NCBI GenBank assembly: GCA_002413745.1
Contig: DHXP01000018.1
Coordinates: forward strand, 1-59,866
Reading direction: 5' to 3'
Length of the DNA stretch: 59,866 bases
Source: Flavobacterium sp. UBA5153
GTDB taxonomy: Bacteria; Bacteroidota; Bacteroidia; Flavobacteriales; Flavobacteriaceae
How positions within the stretch are numbered: position 1 is the stretch's first letter; the number at the start of each line of letters is the position of its first letter. The notes below the pieces were generated by a model. It saw only the letters and a program-made list of their open reading frames with translations. It did not search any database and was not told where the DNA came from. This document shows, piece by piece, positions 34,918-43,743 of this stretch. The position numbers were made by a program, and so were the translations under genes.

Positions 34918-34964
34918 TACACACTAACGAAAACGTTTTCTTAAACGTTAATAATCTAATCATC

Positions 34965-36308
34965 ATGTCACAAAGTATTGCCAATTTTATTGAAGCGGTT
35001 GCGAAAAAAAACCCGAACGAGCCGGAGTTTATGCAAGCAGTTATGGAAGTTGCTGAAACAGTAATTCCTTTTATTGAAGAAAATAAAAGATACCAAAACA
35101 AAATGCTTTTGGAAAGAATGGTCGAGTCAGATCGAATCATCATTTTTCGAGTAGTTTGGATTGATGATAAAGGAGAAACTCAGGTAAACAGAGGATACCG
35201 TATCCAGATGAATTCGGCCATCGGGCCATACAAAGGAGGAATTCGTTTTCATCCTTCGGTAAATTTAAGTATTTTGAAATTTCTGGCTTTCGAGCAAACT
35301 TTCAAAAACAGCCTAACCACATTGCCTATGGGTGGTGGAAAAGGAGGAGCCGATTTTGAGCCAAAAGGAAAATCAGACAATGAAGTGATGCGTTTTTGTC
35401 AAGCATTTATGACGGAACTGTCTAAACACATTGGCGCAAATACTGACGTTCCTGCCGGAGACATTGGTGTTGGAGGAAGAGAAGTTGGTTATATGTTTGG
35501 TCAATACAAAAGATTAAGAAACGAATTCACGGGAGTTTTGACCGGTAAAGGAATTTCTTTTGGAGGATCTTTGGTTAGACCCGAAGCAACAGGATATGGT
35601 GCAGTGTATTTTGCACAAAGTATGTTGGCTACAAAAGGAGATAGTTTTTCAGGAAAAACAGTTGTTGTTTCAGGTTCTGGAAACGTGGCGCAATATGCGG
35701 TTGAGAAAGCAACCCAACTGGGAGGCAAAGTAGTCACAATGTCTGATTCTGCAGGATATATTCATGATGCAGATGGAATTGATGCAGATAAATTGTCCTA
35801 CGTAATGGAAATTAAAAACGAACTAAGAGGCAGAATTAGTGATTATATCACTAAATATCCTAATGCAAAATATATCGCAGGAAAACGTCCATGGGAAGTA
35901 AAATGTGATGTTGCATTGCCATGTGCCACTCAAAATGAATTGAACGAGGACGAAGCGAAAATGCTTGTTGCAAACGGTTGTATCTGTGTAACCGAAGGAG
36001 CCAATATGCCTACCACACCAGACGCCGTAATTGTTTTCCAAAAAGCAAAACTATTGTTTTCTCCAGGAAAAGCATCAAATGCGGGAGGAGTTGCAACTTC
36101 AGGACTGGAAATGTCTCAAAACTCTTTAAGATTGAGTTGGACTTCCGAAGAAGTAGATCAAAAATTAAAAGAAATTATGCTCAACATTCACGCTTCATGT
36201 GTAAAATATGGATCAGACTCCAATGGTTATGTTGATTATGTAAAAGGAGCGAATATCGCAGGATTTGTTAAAGTGGCTGATGCCATGCTGGCTCAAGGAG
36301 TAGTTTAA
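34965..36308 (+). CDS. gdhA: Glutamate dehydrogenase with NADP-type cofactor residues
   Basis: A 447-residue glutamate dehydrogenase, start ATG at 34965 (MSQSIANFIEAVAKKNPNEP); the open frame runs back to 34854 only because the promoter region lacks stops. Motifs are intact: PYKGGIRFHPSVNLSILKFL and GGGKGGADFEPKGKSD. Its cofactor loop reads SGSGNV and MSDSAGYIHD, the serine-containing pattern of NADP-dependent enzymes such as the E. coli GdhA, so it probably assimilates ammonia onto 2-oxoglutarate. It is the likely ancestral enzyme here and is followed by a terminator. Confidence 0.94.
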   Translation: MSQSIANFIEAVAKKNPNEPEFMQAVMEVAETVIPFIEENKRYQNKMLLERMVESDRIIIFRVVWIDDKGETQVNRGYRIQMNSAIGPYKGGIRFHPSVNLSILKFLAFEQTFKNSLTTLPMGGGKGGADFEPKGKSDNEVMRFCQAFMTELSKHIGANTDVPAGDIGVGGREVGYMFGQYKRLRNEFTGVLTGKGISFGGSLVRPEATGYGAVYFAQSMLATKGDSFSGKTVVVSGSGNVAQYAVEKATQLGGKVVTMSDSAGYIHDADGIDADKLSYVMEIKNELRGRISDYITKYPNAKYIAGKRPWEVKCDVALPCATQNELNEDEAKMLVANGCICVTEGANMPTTPDAVIVFQKAKLLFSPGKASNAGGVATSGLEMSQNSLRLSWTSEEVDQKLKEIMLNIHASCVKYGSDSNGYVDYVKGANIAGFVKVADAMLAQGVV

Positions 36309-36352
36309 AGAACCTTATTCTGGCTATTTCCAAAGGAGATGGAGTTAAAAAT

Positions 36353-36407
36353 AAAATGCCTTCTTTCGTCTCGATTCTTCGGGATTGGATTGGAGGCATT
36401 TTTTTGT
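36353..36407 (+). terminator. Terminator after gdhA
   Basis: AAAATGCC (36353-36360) pairs with GGCATTTT (about 36395-36402), followed by TTTTG, with an inner TCGATTCTTCGGGATTGGA hairpin. Confidence 0.75.
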
Positions 36408-36467
36408 GTAACAAAAATCCATTACTTTCGTTTGCACTATATTTGTGAACTGGAATTGATGTAAATA

Positions 36468-38756
36468 ATGAAAAAAGGGCTTCTGTATTTTGTGTTTCTA
36501 ATTACGATGCAATTGAATTTTGCCCAAAACAACCTGTTGTGGCAAGGCTATTTTTCCTATAATGATATTAAGGATTTATCAGTATCACCAACAAACATTT
36601 TTGCAGCTTCCGAAAATGCGTTGTTTTCCAAAAACACAACGACAAACCAGCTCAAAACGACCAATACCATCGATGGACTTTCGGGCCAAACAATAGCGTC
36701 ACTGTATTATAGTGCATCATCCAATAAAACACTTGTTGGATACGAAAATGGGCTGATGACAGTAATCAACGAGGCCGATGGCAGTATGTTAAACGTGGTC
36801 GATATTGTCAACAAACAACTTCCTTCAAACATTAAAAAAATCAACCATTTTATGGAATATAAAGGGATTATTTATGTTTCCTGTGATTTTGGAATCGTTC
36901 AATTCAATCTGGCCACGATGCAGTTTGGGGACACCTATTTTATTGGTGATAATGGAGCTGAAATAAGTGTTACGCAAACCGCGATATATAATGGATCTAT
37001 TTATGCGTCTACAAACAATGGTATCAGAAGGGCTGATATTTCCAGCAAGAACTTAATCGATTATGGCCAATGGGAACAAGTTGCTTCCGGGAGTTGGTCA
37101 AGCATTGAGACTTTCGACACAGAACTTATAGCCATAAATACTTCGGGATATATCCACAAATTCAATACGACCTCCAATTCTTTTATTGGATATTTGGCCC
37201 TTTCACAAGCTGCTGTCGATATGAGAGCGACCGGTAATTATTTAATAATAACCACACCAGCCAGTGTGTATGTTTACAATACTCAAATGGCATTGGTACG
37301 CCAAATAGACAGCAACCAAATTCCGGAGGGCAATCCCAGTTTTACCTGCGCAACAAGCATTGGCGATGCACTTTATATTGGCACAAAAGAAAACGGATTG
37401 ATAACCACCACAATTTCGACGGCTACAACTTTTGAAAATAGTACTCCAACTGGACCTTCAAGAAATAATATATTTGCGCTTCAAACTTCTTCTATCTCGC
37501 TCTGGGCCGTCTATGGCGATTATGACGTTTCTTACAACCCGTATCCATTGGACAGTTATGGCATAAGCAAATTCAGTGCAACGGGATGGTTGAATATTCC
37601 CTACGAAAAAGTATTTGGGGCCAAATCAATATCCAGAATTACCGTGAATCCCAATAATGAAAACGAAGTTTATGCCAGTTCCTTTTTTTCGGGTTTGCTA
37701 AAAATCGAAAATAACGAACCCACATTTTTGTATAATCAATCCAATAGCGGACTGGAATCATTAACATTTTCTGGTCCAAGTTACATTGATGTTAGAATAA
37801 ACGAAGCCGCATTCGATAAATCAGGAAATCTTTGGGTTACCAACAGCAGAATAAAAAACGGGTTAAAAGAATTAAAAACAGACGGACAGTGGCAAAGTTT
37901 TTCTATGGACAACATTCTGGATTCAAGTGAAGACAACAGTTTTGGAAGAATGGCAATCGATAAAAATGGCACAAAATGGCTAGCCACAAATCGGGATGGT
38001 GTCATAGGTTTTAATGAAAATAGCAATAAATTCAAAAAAATCACGATAGGTACTGGCACTGGAAATTTACCCATTGCAGATGTCAGGGCAGTTGCAGTAG
38101 ATAACAGAAGCCAACTTTGGATAGGGACGACAAAAGGATTACGAATATTGCCCAATGTTAGCAGTTTTCAAACCGAAGACCAATTGAAGACCAATTCCAT
38201 AATTATCTTGGAAGATAACCTTGCCCAAGAATTACTGTACGAACAATTTATTACTGATATTGTTGTCGATGGAGCCAATAACAAATGGATTGGCACAGCA
38301 GATTCCGGTGTGTTTTTGGTCTCCCCAAACGGACAAAAAACCATCTATCATTTCACGATAAACAATTCGCCATTGCCGAGCGATATTATAAATGACATTG
38401 ACATCAACAGCGCAACGGGTGAAGTTTTTATAGCCACGGCCAAAGGTTTGGTTTCTTTCGAGGGGACAGCAACGGCGTCCAGTGATGATTTGAGCAATGT
38501 ATATGTTTACCCAAATCCTGTGCGACCAGAATATGAAGGAACCGTGAAAATTACGGGATTATTAAACAAAGCCAATATAAAAATCACGGATATTGAAGGC
38601 AATCTGGTTTATGAAACCACTTCCGAGGGCGGAACAATAGAATGGGACACGACTGCTTTTGGGAAATATAAAGTAGCGTCGGGCGTGTACATAATTTTTG
38701 TTTCGGCACAAGACGGAGTGGAAACCAAAGTAAAAAAAGTAATGATAATTCGATAA
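36468..38756 (+). CDS. porZ: Type IX secretion system protein PorZ
   Basis: A 762-residue exported protein. After a signal peptide (cleaved after LNFAQ) come two beta-propeller regions with repeated NKTLVGYENGL, LYIGTKENGL, KWLATNRDGVIG and LWIGTTKGLR type blades, like two-component regulator propellers. The end (about 678-762, NVYVYPNPVRPEYEG ... VKKVMIIR) is a type IX sorting domain. This is the plan of PorZ, an outer-membrane-surface component of the T9SS attachment complex that helps deliver anionic lipopolysaccharide. Placement directly before recO supports it. A TATATTTG at 36438-36445 probably serves as -7 element. Confidence 0.85.
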   Translation: MKKGLLYFVFLITMQLNFAQNNLLWQGYFSYNDIKDLSVSPTNIFAASENALFSKNTTTNQLKTTNTIDGLSGQTIASLYYSASSNKTLVGYENGLMTVINEADGSMLNVVDIVNKQLPSNIKKINHFMEYKGIIYVSCDFGIVQFNLATMQFGDTYFIGDNGAEISVTQTAIYNGSIYASTNNGIRRADISSKNLIDYGQWEQVASGSWSSIETFDTELIAINTSGYIHKFNTTSNSFIGYLALSQAAVDMRATGNYLIITTPASVYVYNTQMALVRQIDSNQIPEGNPSFTCATSIGDALYIGTKENGLITTTISTATTFENSTPTGPSRNNIFALQTSSISLWAVYGDYDVSYNPYPLDSYGISKFSATGWLNIPYEKVFGAKSISRITVNPNNENEVYASSFFSGLLKIENNEPTFLYNQSNSGLESLTFSGPSYIDVRINEAAFDKSGNLWVTNSRIKNGLKELKTDGQWQSFSMDNILDSSEDNSFGRMAIDKNGTKWLATNRDGVIGFNENSNKFKKITIGTGTGNLPIADVRAVAVDNRSQLWIGTTKGLRILPNVSSFQTEDQLKTNSIIILEDNLAQELLYEQFITDIVVDGANNKWIGTADSGVFLVSPNGQKTIYHFTINNSPLPSDIINDIDINSATGEVFIATAKGLVSFEGTATASSDDLSNVYVYPNPVRPEYEGTVKITGLLNKANIKITDIEGNLVYETTSEGGTIEWDTTAFGKYKVASGVYIIFVSAQDGVETKVKKVMIIR

Positions 38757-38799
38757 AATGGTTTGTTGTTTTGAGTTTATGGTTTGTTATTCCAACCTG

Positions 38800-38827
38800 A
38801 AACTTTAAACTTTAAACTTTAAACTAA
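38800..38827. repeat. Heptanucleotide tandem repeat before recO
   Basis: AAACTTT units at 38800, 38807 and 38814, and a fourth, variant unit at 38821, again with an exact 7-nt period. It ends 3 nt before the recO ATG. Confidence 0.9.
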
Positions 38828-38830
38828 AAT

Positions 38831-39544
38831 ATGTTAGTAAAAACCAAAGCCATCGTAATTTCATCCATAAAATACCAAGAGAAAAGCTTGATTGTAAAAT
38901 GTTTTACGCAATCACACGGCTTAAAATCCTATTTTGTCCGCGATGCTTTTTCCTCCCGAAAATCAAATCAGAAAATTGCTTATTTCCAGCCGTTGACCAT
39001 TCTCGAAATCGAAGCTGTTCACAAAAACAAGGGAACCTTGGAGAATTTCAAGGAAATTAAAATTGCCACTCCGTTTCAATCCATACATTCGGATGTTTTC
39101 AAAAGCACGATCGTGATGTTTATTTCCGAAATTTTGCACCATTCCATTCACGAAGAAGAAAAAAACGAACACCTTTTTGCCTTCTTGGAAACGGCGTTGC
39201 AATGGCTCGACAATCACGATGAAACCGCTAATTTTCATTTGATTTTAATGCTGGAAATTACGAAATATTTAGGGTTTTATCCTGATATTTCCGAAATGGA
39301 ATTCCCTTTTTTCGACACAAATGAAGGTGTTTTTACACCATTTCACGGCATCGGTTCACTAACCGAACACGAAACTACCCTCTTTAAAAAACTAATCAAT
39401 TTGAAATTTGACAACGACCAGAAAACCTTTCACGTTATCGAAAGGCAAATCGTGTTGAAAATTTTGATTGATTACTACAGCGTTCATCTTGACGGATTCA
39501 GAAAACCAAAATCCTTGGAGGTTCTGAAAGAAGTTTTTTCTTGA
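38831..39544 (+). CDS. recO: DNA repair protein RecO
   Basis: A 237-residue recombination mediator that helps load RecA onto SSB-coated DNA with RecF and RecR. It has the N-terminal OB-fold (MLVKTKAIVISSIKYQEKSL, about 1-80) and the C-terminal helical domain (LEITKYLGFYPDISE). The zinc-finger cysteines of some RecO proteins are absent, as is common in Bacteroidota. It follows porZ by 74 nt. Confidence 0.94.
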   Translation: MLVKTKAIVISSIKYQEKSLIVKCFTQSHGLKSYFVRDAFSSRKSNQKIAYFQPLTILEIEAVHKNKGTLENFKEIKIATPFQSIHSDVFKSTIVMFISEILHHSIHEEEKNEHLFAFLETALQWLDNHDETANFHLILMLEITKYLGFYPDISEMEFPFFDTNEGVFTPFHGIGSLTEHETTLFKKLINLKFDNDQKTFHVIERQIVLKILIDYYSVHLDGFRKPKSLEVLKEVFS

Positions 39545-39552
39545 AAACAATT

Positions 39553-39581
39553 CGCCACAAAGACCCAAAGACGCAAAGTTT
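39553..39581. repeat. Dispersed repeat, inverted copy after recO
   Basis: CGCCACAAAGACCCAAAGAC followed by GCAAAGTTT is the reverse complement of the repeat at 39681-39712. The two enclose about 100 nt of A+T-rich spacer and together could form a long, imperfect hairpin. Confidence 0.75.
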
Positions 39582-39680
39582 AAGTTTAATTTCTGCCAAG
39601 TGAAATATTCAGATTCTTTTTCATTCAATATTCATAGGTTCATTTCTATCACATATTGAAATTTTGATTTTATTCTTTTG

Positions 39681-39712
39681 AAACTTTGTGTCTTTGGTTC
39701 TTTGTGGCAAAC
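39681..39712. repeat. Dispersed repeat upstream of ileS
   Basis: AAACTTTGTGTCTTTGGTTC followed by TTTGTGGCAAAC; same family as the repeats at 13251 and 28268. Confidence 0.75.
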
Positions 39713-39726
39713 AAAAAATCGTGAAA

Positions 39727-39760
39727 TTTGTGGTCAATAAATCAAAATTCCTTACTTTCG
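39727..39760 (+). promoter_or_regulatory. Likely ileS promoter
   Basis: TTTG (39727-39730), 22 nt, TACTTTCG (39753-39760): one mismatch to the TAnnTTTG element. The ATG follows 25 nt later. Confidence 0.5.
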
Positions 39761-39785
39761 CACCACGATTTAAGAAAAGGATAAA

Positions 39786-42700
39786 ATGAGCATAAAATTT
39801 ACTGAATACAAAGGACTTAACTTGCCAACAGTTGCATCGGAAGTGCTTGATTTTTGGAAAAAAGAAAACATATTCGAGAAAAGTGTAACCACCCGTGAAG
39901 GCAACCCACCATTCGTTTTTTTTGAAGGTCCGCCTTCGGCAAATGGATTGCCGGGAATTCACCACGTGATGGCACGTGCGATTAAAGATATATTTTGCCG
40001 TTATAAAACCCAAAAAGGATTCCAAGTAAAGCGTAAAGCAGGTTGGGATACTCACGGTTTACCAGTAGAATTAGGTACCGAGGCAGCATTAGGCATTACC
40101 AAAGAAGACATTGGAAAAACAATTTCCATCGAAGAATACAACGAAGCCTGCAAAAAAACGGTCATGCGTTATACCGATGCGTGGAACGATTTGACCGAAA
40201 AAATGGGCTATTGGGTTGATATGGAAGATCCATACATTACCTACAAATCCAAATATATGGAAAGTGTTTGGTGGCTTTTGAAACAAATCTACAACAAGGA
40301 TTTGATGTATAAAGGCTATACCATCCAGCCGTATTCTCCAAAAGCGGGAACGGGATTAAGTTCACACGAAGTCAACCAACCGGGAAGTTATAGAGACGTT
40401 ACGGATACCACGGTTGTGGCTCAATTTAAGGTTATTGAAGAGCACAGAGAACTATTGTTTTCTAAATTTTATGATTACATCACTTCAAAAAACTTACAAC
40501 ACTACAAATTAGAAGTCTTAGATTTAGAAGAAATCTATTTTTTGGCATGGACAACAACGCCTTGGACATTGCCAAGTAATACGGCTTTGACCGTTGGTCC
40601 AAGAATCGAATACGTTTTAGTAAAAACATTCAATCAATATACGTTCCGACCGACTTCAGTTATTTTGGCTAAAAATTTGGTTGGTAAACAATTTTCGAAA
40701 GGATTTTTCGAAAGTACTGAACCATCTGATTTTGAGAATTTCAAGGAAGGCGACAACCTGCCTGCCGGCAAGGCGGGAAAAATACCGTATCAAGTTCTTG
40801 CAGAATGCAAAGGAGCTGATTTAGTTGGAATTCGTTACGAACAATTATTGCCATTCGTTTTGCCATACCAAAATCCAGAAAATGCTTTCCGAGTGATTTC
40901 AGGAGATTTTGTTACCACCGAAGACGGGACTGGAATTGTACACACGTCTCCAACATTTGGTGCAGATGATGCGAAAGTGGCTAAGGAAGCAATTCCAGAA
41001 GTGCCGCCAATGTTGGTTTTGGACGAAAACGGAAACCCAGTTCCATTGGTAGATTTGCAAGGTAAATTTATTCAAGGTTTGGGGAGTTATTCTGGGAAAT
41101 ATGTAAAAAACGAATATTATAATGAAGGTGAAGCGCCAGAACGCTCAGTAGACGTTGAAATTGCCATTCAATTAAAAGAAGAAAATAAAGCCTTCAAAGT
41201 AGAGAAATATGTACACAGTTATCCACATTGTTGGAGGACGGACAAACCTATTTTATATTATCCGCTGGATTCTTGGTTTATAGAAATTACTAAAGTTCGC
41301 GATCGTATGTTCGAATTGAACGAAACCATCAACTGGAAGCCAAAAGCAACCGGAGAAGGTCGTTTTGGGAATTGGTTGAAAAATGCCAACGATTGGAATT
41401 TATCGCGTTCTCGTTTTTGGGGAATTCCATTGCCAATTTGGAGAACCGAAGAAGGCACCGAAGAAATCCTTATAGGTTCCGTGGAAGAATTATACAATGA
41501 AATCGAAAAATCAATAGCGGCAGGTTTCCAAAAAACAAATCCTTTCAAAGGTTTCGAAATTGGAAATATGGACGAAGCAAATTATGATTTAATTGACTTG
41601 CATAAAAATGTAGTCGATGAAATCACCTTGGTTTCTGCTTCCGGAAAACCAATGAAACGTGAAGCTGACTTGATTGACGTTTGGTTTGATTCCGGCGCAA
41701 TGCCTTATGCACAATGGCATTATCCTTTCGAAAACAAAGATAAAATAGACGAAAACAAAGATTTTCCTGCTGATTTTATTGCCGAAGGAGTGGATCAAAC
41801 ACGCGGTTGGTTTTATACTTTACACGCTATTGCAACTTTGGTTTTCGATAAAGTGGCTTATAAAAACGTGGTCTCCAACGGTTTGGTTTTGGATAAAAAC
41901 GGACAAAAAATGTCTAAACGTTTAGGAAATGCCGCCGATCCATTCGAAACATTGAATGAATATGGTCCAGATGCCACCCGTTGGTATATGATTTCCAACG
42001 CGAATCCTTGGGACAATTTGAAATTTGATTTGGAAGGAATTGCCGAGGTTCGTCGTAAATTCTTTGGAACATTATACAATACCTATTCGTTTTTTGCTTT
42101 GTATGCCAATCTCGATAATTTTAAATATGCCGAAGACGAGATTCCGTTAAACGAAAGACCGGAAATCGACCAGTGGATTATTTCTGAATTGAATACTTTG
42201 ATAAAAGTGGTTGATGATGCGTATGCGGATTATGAACCCACAAAAGCGGCTCGTGCGATTTCGGAATTTGTACAGGAAAATTTGAGTAACTGGTACGTTC
42301 GTTTGTGTCGTCGTCGTTTCTGGAAAGGGGAATATGCACAGGATAAAATCGCGGCATATCAAACCTTATATACTTGTTTATTGACCATAAGCAAACTAGG
42401 TGCGCCAATCGCCCCGTTCTTTATGGACAAGCTTTACAGAGATTTAATTTTGGCAACACATACCGAAAAATACGATAGTGTACATTTGGCAGAATTTCCG
42501 GTTTCAGTTGAAAACTTTGTTGATAAATCGTTAGAGAGCAAAATGCAGAAAGCACAGACCATTTCATCGCTGGTTTTATCCCTTCGAAAAAAGGAGATGA
42601 TCAAGGTGCGTCAACCACTGCAAAAGATAATGATACCAATACTTGACGAGGGTCAGCGTGCTGAAATTGAGGCGGTTTCCGACCTCATAAAAGCGGAAGT

Positions 42701-43265
42701 TAATGTCAAGGAAATCGTACTTTTGGACGATGCTTCCGGGATTTTGGTGAAACAAATTAAACCGAATTTCAAGGCACTTGGACCACGGTTCGGAAAAGAT
42801 ATAAAGTTGATTTCCAATGAGATACAACAATTTTCTCAAGAACAAATCAACCAATTGGAGAGAGAAGGAAGCCTAATGCTTGTTATTGCCGGAAATAGCA
42901 TAATTTTATCGCTGGAAGACGTTGAAATTTCTTCGCAAGATATTGAAGGCTGGCTGGTTGCCAATTCAAACGGAATAACGGTTGCGCTGGACATCACGAT
43001 TTCGGAGGAATTAAAACAAGAAGGAATTGCCAGAGAATTAGTCAACAGAATTCAGAATATAAGAAAAGATTCGGGATTTGAAGTAACTGATAAAATTAAA
43101 GTACATTTGCAAAAAAATTCAGCTTTAGAAAAAGCTGTAGAAGCAAATGAAGCATATATTAAATCGGAAACGTTAACGGAAATATTGGTTTTTGAAGACA
43201 CTATAATCAACGGAACCGAAATAGAATTCGACGAAATAAAAACAAAAATATCAATTACAAAATAA
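39786..43265 (+). CDS. ileS: Isoleucine--tRNA ligase
   Basis: A 1159-residue class I synthetase that charges tRNA-Ile and edits valine. The HIGH-type motif is GPPSANGLPGIHHV (about 45-58) and the KMSKR loop is GQKMSKRLGN; the CP1 editing domain lies between. Length agrees with the long Bacteroidota form. Around residues 323-331 the chain reads GDNLPAGKAGK, encoded by a palindromic repeat that seems inserted in frame in the editing-domain region. ileS, the DksA-like gene and lspA follow one another closely, a typical order. Confidence 0.97.
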   Translation: MSIKFTEYKGLNLPTVASEVLDFWKKENIFEKSVTTREGNPPFVFFEGPPSANGLPGIHHVMARAIKDIFCRYKTQKGFQVKRKAGWDTHGLPVELGTEAALGITKEDIGKTISIEEYNEACKKTVMRYTDAWNDLTEKMGYWVDMEDPYITYKSKYMESVWWLLKQIYNKDLMYKGYTIQPYSPKAGTGLSSHEVNQPGSYRDVTDTTVVAQFKVIEEHRELLFSKFYDYITSKNLQHYKLEVLDLEEIYFLAWTTTPWTLPSNTALTVGPRIEYVLVKTFNQYTFRPTSVILAKNLVGKQFSKGFFESTEPSDFENFKEGDNLPAGKAGKIPYQVLAECKGADLVGIRYEQLLPFVLPYQNPENAFRVISGDFVTTEDGTGIVHTSPTFGADDAKVAKEAIPEVPPMLVLDENGNPVPLVDLQGKFIQGLGSYSGKYVKNEYYNEGEAPERSVDVEIAIQLKEENKAFKVEKYVHSYPHCWRTDKPILYYPLDSWFIEITKVRDRMFELNETINWKPKATGEGRFGNWLKNANDWNLSRSRFWGIPLPIWRTEEGTEEILIGSVEELYNEIEKSIAAGFQKTNPFKGFEIGNMDEANYDLIDLHKNVVDEITLVSASGKPMKREADLIDVWFDSGAMPYAQWHYPFENKDKIDENKDFPADFIAEGVDQTRGWFYTLHAIATLVFDKVAYKNVVSNGLVLDKNGQKMSKRLGNAADPFETLNEYGPDATRWYMISNANPWDNLKFDLEGIAEVRRKFFGTLYNTYSFFALYANLDNFKYAEDEIPLNERPEIDQWIISELNTLIKVVDDAYADYEPTKAARAISEFVQENLSNWYVRLCRRRFWKGEYAQDKIAAYQTLYTCLLTISKLGAPIAPFFMDKLYRDLILATHTEKYDSVHLAEFPVSVENFVDKSLESKMQKAQTISSLVLSLRKKEMIKVRQPLQKIMIPILDEGQRAEIEAVSDLIKAEVNVKEIVLLDDASGILVKQIKPNFKALGPRFGKDIKLISNEIQQFSQEQINQLEREGSLMLVIAGNSIILSLEDVEISSQDIEGWLVANSNGITVALDITISEELKQEGIARELVNRIQNIRKDSGFEVTDKIKVHLQKNSALEKAVEANEAYIKSETLTEILVFEDTIINGTEIEFDEIKTKISITK
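40755..40779 (+). repeat. Palindromic repeat embedded in ileS
   Basis: CCTGCCTGCCGGCAAGGCGG and flanking bases, almost self-complementary around TGCCGGCA and clearly more G+C-rich than the gene around it. Its length allows it to be translated without shifting the frame, giving NLPAGKAG. Confidence 0.75.
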
Positions 43266-43272
43266 CTAGAAA

Positions 43273-43653
43273 ATGGTAGACGAAATTACAAGATACTCAG
43301 ACGCTGATTTAGCCGAGTTCAAAGAGCTTATCCTTAAAAAAATAAACAAAGCACAGGCAGATTTAGATTTGATCAAAAGTGCCTATATGAATGATTTAAA
43401 TAACGGGACTGATGACACTTCGCCCACATTCAAAGCATTTGAAGAAGGAAGCGAAACGATGTCAAAGGAAGCCAATTCACAACTGGCGATTCGTCAGGAA
43501 AAGTTTATCCGTGATTTGAAGAATGCACTTTTCCGTGTAGAAAACAAAACCTATGGCGTTTGCAAAGTGACAGGAAAATTAATCAGCAAAGACAGATTAA
43601 TGATTGTTCCTCACGCCACGATGAGTATCGAAGCAAAAAACTTGCAACGATAA
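43273..43653 (+). CDS. DksA/TraR-family protein lacking the zinc-finger cysteines
   Basis: A 126-residue protein with the coiled-coil hairpin of DksA-like proteins (about 10-85, including KINKAQADLDLIKSAYM and DLKNALFRVENKTYGVCK). In the C-terminal globular part only one cysteine (YGVCKVTGKLISKDRL) of the usual four is kept, so it should fold without zinc, as in some other DksA relatives. DksA-like proteins bind the RNA polymerase secondary channel and tune transcription. It starts 8 nt after ileS and is followed by a terminator before lspA. Confidence 0.85.
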   Translation: MVDEITRYSDADLAEFKELILKKINKAQADLDLIKSAYMNDLNNGTDDTSPTFKAFEEGSETMSKEANSQLAIRQEKFIRDLKNALFRVENKTYGVCKVTGKLISKDRLMIVPHATMSIEAKNLQR

Positions 43654-43677
43654 TCCCACTCTTGCCATAAAATAATT

Positions 43678-43703
43678 AACGCTCCGTTTGGGGCGTTTTT
43701 TTT
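43678..43703 (+). terminator. Terminator between the DksA-like gene and lspA
   Basis: AACGCTCC pairs with GGGGCGTT (one G-U) and is followed by TTTTTT. lspA begins 41 nt later and has its own -7-like element TACTTTTG (43716-43723). Confidence 0.78.
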
Positions 43704-43743
43704 AGAAAATAACATTACTTTTGCGCCATTAAAATTTAATAAA

